Assembly: GCA_026413225.1 (NCBI GenBank)
Contig: CM048553.1
Location: forward strand, 141,802,690-141,866,689
Reading direction: 5' to 3'
DNA length: 64,000 nt
Source of the DNA: Otis tarda
Taxonomy: Eukaryota > Chordata > Aves > Otidiformes > Otididae
Under the pieces are notes generated by a model that saw nothing but the letters and a program-made list of their open reading frames with translations, was not told where the DNA came from and searched no databases. How positions within the stretch are numbered: position 1 is the stretch's first letter; each line of letters starts with the position of its first letter. The translations under genes and the position numbers were made by a program. Positions 59,150 to 64,000 of the stretch are shown piece by piece.

Positions 59150-60560
59150 TAAGAAGTTGAAAGAGTAAGCTGAAGTATTCCAAGGACTTAGACAGTATTC
59201 CAGTTGGCAACAGCTGATGACTCTTATCCTAGGATGCTCCAGCAATCAGCCACATCAGTGTGGACCATCAGTGTCGCTCTTCGAGAATTCACAGAGCACA
59301 GAAGAGTCCAAGAGAGCAGTGGGACAAGCACAAGGAATTTAAAAAGAAACAGGGGACTCTGTCAGTCAGTCTAAACCCGTAAAAAGGCTAGAATAAGTTT
59401 TATAAAATCTTATTTGTAAATGCATGTGGAAAAGTAAGCCAGCAACAGCCAGCCAGTGCAGATTTGTCAGGAATAAAGTATGCCATACCCCACTACCACC
59501 CATTTCCTTCTTTGCGAAAACTGGCCTGGGGGCCACAGGCGCACAGGATCCCAAATCTCCCTGCTGCTGTAAAGGCCTTTGACATTGTCATTCTGTGAAG
59601 TCCTCTCAGGTGAAATACGGGGCTCCAATCCATACTGACCATAAGGAGAATCACAGCAGTACAAAAGCCCCTCAAGGAGCAGTTACCAAAGGCTAACCCT
59701 GGGAAGATACTCAAGTATGGTCCTGCAAGGCTTTGCCTGGGATCTATCCCATTCAGTGTGTTCATGAACAACTCAGACTATAGAATAAAAGAGGACATCT
59801 GCAAGAATTCCCCATGATACCAGACTTGGATGAACTGTAAATAGCATAGAAGACAGGTCTAGAATGCTGATATCTTGATAAATTTGGTCTGAGATCCATT
59901 AGAGACAGGTATGCAGACCCTAAATACACAGGCACAAAATGGAGATTATTAGTGGTACCGAAATGGATCAGGGACGTTCGCAGACCAAGAACTGAATGTG
60001 AGTCAATGTAATACTGTTGCAAAAAGGCAAATATAATTCCACTATGTGTTAACAGTGCTAATGTATGCAAGTGCCAGAAGTTAATTGTTCCAGCCACTCT
60101 GCAGGAGCCTCAGCCAGCACTTTGGGTCACATTTTGGACCATATAATTTAAGACCACAGTCAAACTGGAGAGGATCCAGAGAAGAGCACCAACAATTGCT
60201 AAACTTAGAAGATGTGACCTATGAAGAGTGATTGAATTAACTGGGTTTACTTCCAAGAGAAGACTAGAAAGAGAACTGATAGCAATGTTCAAAGCAGGGC
60301 ACTATTCATCACATCTCTTGCCTATAAGAACAGTAAGTAATTGACTTAACTTGCAGGAACAAACTCTTGCTGTGATAGCTCTCCAGCTGTACAGTTCAAC
60401 AGTGGTACAAGCTGCTTACCAGGTCATGGGATCCCTTTCTTTGGAAGCTTTTAAGAGAAACACTTGTGAGTTACAGTCTTGGCAGATTGGATCCAATCTC
60501 AGAGCAAGGAGATGGATAACTTTTTGAGATCTCCCTTAATCCTTACTTCTCTGCAAGATC
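59150..60560 (+). mobile_element. Ancient CR1/L3-like LINE, about 1.4 kb, plus strand
   Basis: A long, heavily mutated LINE whose conserved blocks appear in the right order. First comes a 'gagaattcacagagcacaga .. aaaaagaaacagggg' segment (about 59284-59354). The reverse-transcriptase start follows (cagccagccagtgcagattt, then catttccttctttg; about 59448-59515), then 'aaaggcctttgacattgtc' (KAFDIV-like, 59569). A block matching GVPQGSVLGPLLFSVFIND reads as ..LGSIPFSVFMNN (about 59719-59770). Next is 'gagtcaatgtaatactgttg', the 'gagaggatccagagaagagc' and 'atgacctatgaag'-type C-terminal region (60165-60230), 'ctttggaagcttttaag' (60440) and a decayed 3' UTR near 60515-60560. Many stops and indels. 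The FADD catalytic block is not intact. The 5' edge may extend to about 58900. Confidence 0.75.
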
Positions 60561-63500
60561 TCCAGCATTTAGTAATACTTTGCACACTGCAATTTTCTAA
60601 CAGCTACGAACACGGAACACACAATGGCCATGCCATCAAAGTGCCGTATGGACCTTTAACTTTCTATATGCAATGGACAGTATTGTTCAGAGGAAAGCTG
60701 TGCCCTATTTCCTGAAAAACTTGAGACACTGCTTGAACAGATTTTTGTCGGATAACAGTGCTGGGACAACTACGGATTCCTCCTTTCCCAGAAACTCCAA
60801 TGCTAAAAGCCATATAAGAGAACTGTAAAATATACACCCAAGCTATTCCACCTTTTTTGAAAGCTATCAGGATAACACAACTCCCTCAGTGAGTCTCTAT
60901 TGTGCATTATCTATATAAAAAAAATGTAACATAATAGACAATGCATTAAAAAAATTACAGATAATTTTCAAAACAGACAGTAAAATTCCACAGACACAAC
61001 TCGACACCCTCCCACAGTCTGGACTAGAGCAACATCGCTGATGATGCTATGGAATATGAAAAATCACATACTGAACACCACTCCAAAGCTGAGTTTTGGG
61101 GCTGAATTCAAAGTCCACTGTGAAACCTGTAAGGTTCTAAAGAGGTAAATCAAAGGCCCTCCAATTATACACAGGAGAATGGGGCTGAGCAGACAGAAAA
61201 ACAAGCTGACCTTCACTTTGTTTATGGATTCTGTAGCACTGATCGAATTTCCTGGTCAGACCTCAGGAAGATCCTGCTTCTAGTAAAGCCAAATACTTCC
61301 CAACTTGTTTCTGTGCAAATGGGTAACAAACAGACCTTAAGCCTATCAGTATTTGATGATAAAAGAAATTCCATCTATTAGGTCTTCTTATTAAGATGGG
61401 AAAACAGTTCAATATAGTTTACAGACATGATACGTATTCCTTCATTACTATGTGGTTTGCAAACAGCCCCTGGTCATTAGCTTTACTCGAGCTAAGTGTT
61501 TTCAGCTCAACAGCAAATAACCAAATGGGATAGTCTCCAGGGACGCTGCAAGAACACTGCATAAAGCCAACAATTTCCTTAAGGCTACATAGCAACTGTC
61601 TTCAACTTCTATTTCAAATTTTTCATGCAGCTTTTTGACAGCAAGAAACTACAAACCCTTAGAGATAGCTACAGCAGAGGTACAGAAACTACCCTAACTC
61701 AGTCTGAGTAACACAACTTGCTAAACTCCTCTTGATTACTCAGTAGTCCCTGAGATGGCCTCATCATAATCCCATATGCTAACTTTTACTCTGGGATCTG
61801 TAATGAAACTTTTTTCAAAATATTTTAAGCCTTGCTTAAAATGCTATTTCAGATGCCATTTAAAAAGACTCCCAGAAGAGATGTGGGCTTCTGAAAATAA
61901 AAAATCACTTTTTAAAGTTGCTCCATGAGTATCCATGGCAGCTGATGCCCATAGTGACAACCTAAGAACCTTTTACCTAAATGCTGTCCCCGCACAATCA
62001 TGAATCTTGTGAAACTTTCCATGCCTATTTTTATTTCTTATAAAGTTAGACAGCTTCAAGTTCCAGGACTGTTCACAGTCCAGAAATTAATTTTGTAAGT
62101 GCAGTAATACTTGTTTTTAAAAGCAGGCAGGAAATAGGACATTTTACATTTCAGTTTTTTAATTCTCTTTAATCAGACACATTACAATGCACAACTGTGT
62201 CTTTAGCCAGGTAACAGGGTGCCATCCTTCAGATCAACAAGAGACAATGGAGAACTCCTAGTCCTCCCTCTGAGCTTTTAGGTACAAGGAGTATTGTAGA
62301 TGTTCTAAATGAGGACGATTCCCACATTTAGTATAACATTCCCCCTATACTTATAAAGCCTTTGTAACAATTCAGTCACAGCTTTCATTTATTTCAGTGA
62401 GATTGCAGCTACTGCAGCCAGACATCTTACTGAACTGAGGATCACCCTTGCCTTCTAATACATAAAACCCCCATAATTTAATAGGGTATTTTCAACTTGA
62501 GCATCATAAAGTTTTGAAAATACAATTCTAACTGAAGTCAACCATCCCATTAGTGATGCTGCTTTTCCAGCTCTTCAGTGCTCATTAAGAGAGATTGTTT
62601 ATGAAACAAAATCTTTTTATTTAATGCTACACAATTTGAATTGAAGAAATAGAACATATACTTTGCCTCAAGACCAAGCTACTATGGATATATCCCAGAA
62701 CATTTTCCAAAGTAAAACCAGATTACCAAATACCAATCAGTGCAAGAAACATCTTTACCCATTTGCACTCCGCGTATCTTTAGACAAACTACAGCATCAG
62801 AACATTTAAGCACCTCTCCCCCGTACAGCACAAAGGTCGAGAGCAGATTTCTTGCCTTGTGAGAGCCAGTTTGTCAGGACGTATGTATTGATAACATTAA
62901 AGAAAAAGAAATGAAGTGTTACATTCTGATGTCAGGTGTACAAGTGCAGTAGTGGATTACTCTCAGAGAACAACAACATTATCTATAAAAGTTAAGTGGT
63001 ATACAGGTTGTCCTGGAGTGACAGAGAAACTTTATGCCAAAGTAAGTATTTACAGAGATACTGTCACAGCAAAGAGGACAGGAAGCTAGTCTCACAGAAG
63101 TAGTTCAATAAAGAGCAAATGAGTGGATGAAGACAAAGGCTTTGACTTTATATAATAAAATACCAAGTGCATTCTTTTAAGTGAATGAGTCTTTGAGACT
63201 ATTGTCCTAGATTTTAGGAAGCCATTTGAAGGTCAGATGTACAGTCCTGCTGCATAGCAAGGGTTACTTGGACTGACAGAATTTTTACATCCATTGTAAC
63301 CTCAGTAAATCACCACAATTCTAGTGTTGCTTCTTACTGCAAGGACAAAACTAAAGCTCTTAAATAAGCCCTCTCCAAGTGCCAATGACGGGATTTTGTA
63401 TAACAGACCATCTAGCACAATTCAGATGTTTCTCCACCACTTCCGTGCTGTACATTCAGGATTAAAACTGAGCCCAGAACCCTTTAACAGTAATTGTGTT

Positions 63501-63849
63501 TGGCTGCTCAAATGTTCTTGGCCAGAGAGTTATTACCCAGCTTTTTCTTGTCAATGCAACTTTAATCACATCTGATTTCTTAAAGTAACCATATTATTTT
63601 AGTTACTTTGGCTCTTTTCCAACAGGCTTATTTTAAGCTTTTAAGAAAGGTTATTAATAGCTAGCTAATTTACATATTTCTTGAAAAGTTGCTATTGAAA
63701 TAACCAGATGCATTTGAGGGGAAACGTGCGGTTGACTGCTCAAAATACTATTAAAAAGATATCTTCAAATCAATTTTTCAATTAAGAGCAGAGTTGTTTT
63801 AACCTAATATTTGTGAGCACTTTTCAAGCCAGCATACCCAGAAGCACTC
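60561..63849. other. AT-rich unique stretch
   Basis: About 3.3 kb of AT-rich sequence with no frame over 60 codons of note, no transposon I can name and no coding pattern. A minus-strand AATAAA at about 62607-62618 and the long AT-rich, frame-poor texture would suit a 3' UTR or intron of a minus-strand gene lying further right, but nothing in the window confirms a gene. Confidence 0.45.
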
Positions 63850-63930
63850 AATCCTGCCACCTCTCAGTTTCCTCAGCCATCTACCAAATATAAGGGATAA
63901 CAATAGTCTCTCCAGTACATGACTCCAAGG
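63850..63930 (-). mobile_element. MIR/L2-like ancient SINE remnant, reverse orientation
   Basis: 'ctctcagtttcctcagccat' followed by 'ctaccaaatataagggataacaatagt' is the reverse complement order of the MIR/L2 core (ctattatccc.. then gaggaaactgag). The right half decays before the window end. It is the only reverse-oriented example of the remnants listed here. Confidence 0.5.
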
Positions 63931-64000
63931 AACACGATCCCTCACAGAAAAGGAATCTCATTCAAAATGGCTTGCAGTGTTTAGACTCCAATACACGGGA

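Overview
This window reads as nuclear DNA from a bird. The main evidence is a set of CR1 LINE copies. Their 3' ends carry the avian-type octamer tail (CATAGAAT on the plus strand) followed by the 'ggttggaagggacc' tail sequence, and several keep recognisable CR1 ORF2 C-terminal peptide. The mix of CR1 types looks more like a neoavian bird than a galliform, but that is an impression and not a measurement. There is no operon-like gene packing, no tRNA or rRNA and no CRISPR array. I recognise no host protein-coding exon. The window is best described as intergenic or deep-intronic DNA.

Layout. 1-4830 is single-copy, AT-leaning sequence. 4831-4928 is a pentanucleotide repeat grown on a stub of CR1 tail. 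4929-22689 is mostly unique DNA with two MIR/L2-like remnants (about 6395 and 7600). 22690-23597 is a minus-strand CR1 with a second, tiny CR1 nested in its tail. 23598-30539 is unique, with a possible split MIR-like remnant near 27150. 30540-31365 is an old plus-strand CR1 that appears to have lost its reverse-transcriptase core. 34235-34678 is another minus-strand CR1. About 34.8-46 kb is visibly richer in GC and CpG and has several short tandem duplications. 45788-49725 holds three minus-strand CR1 fragments. 49.7-58.9 kb is unique apart from an apparent ancient dispersed repeat near 54.7-55.2 kb. About 59150-60560 is a very old, plus-strand CR1/L3-like LINE with traces of its reverse transcriptase. 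60.6-64 kb is AT-rich, with a reverse-oriented MIR/L2-like remnant near the end.

Function. Nothing here forms a pathway. The parts most likely to do something for the host are AT-rich, homeodomain/POU/E-box-like blocks that look like conserved non-coding elements (2.53, 15.55, 25.6, 35.5, 42.2, 52.5 kb and others). I call these on appearance only; cross-species alignment would decide. One splice-bounded open frame (22061-22356) is a weak candidate exon. I did not find a previously undescribed system. The most unusual items are the internally deleted CR1, the nested CR1 with a matching 8-bp flank, the near-full-length ancient LINE, and a 197-codon frame that starts inside a CR1 tail.
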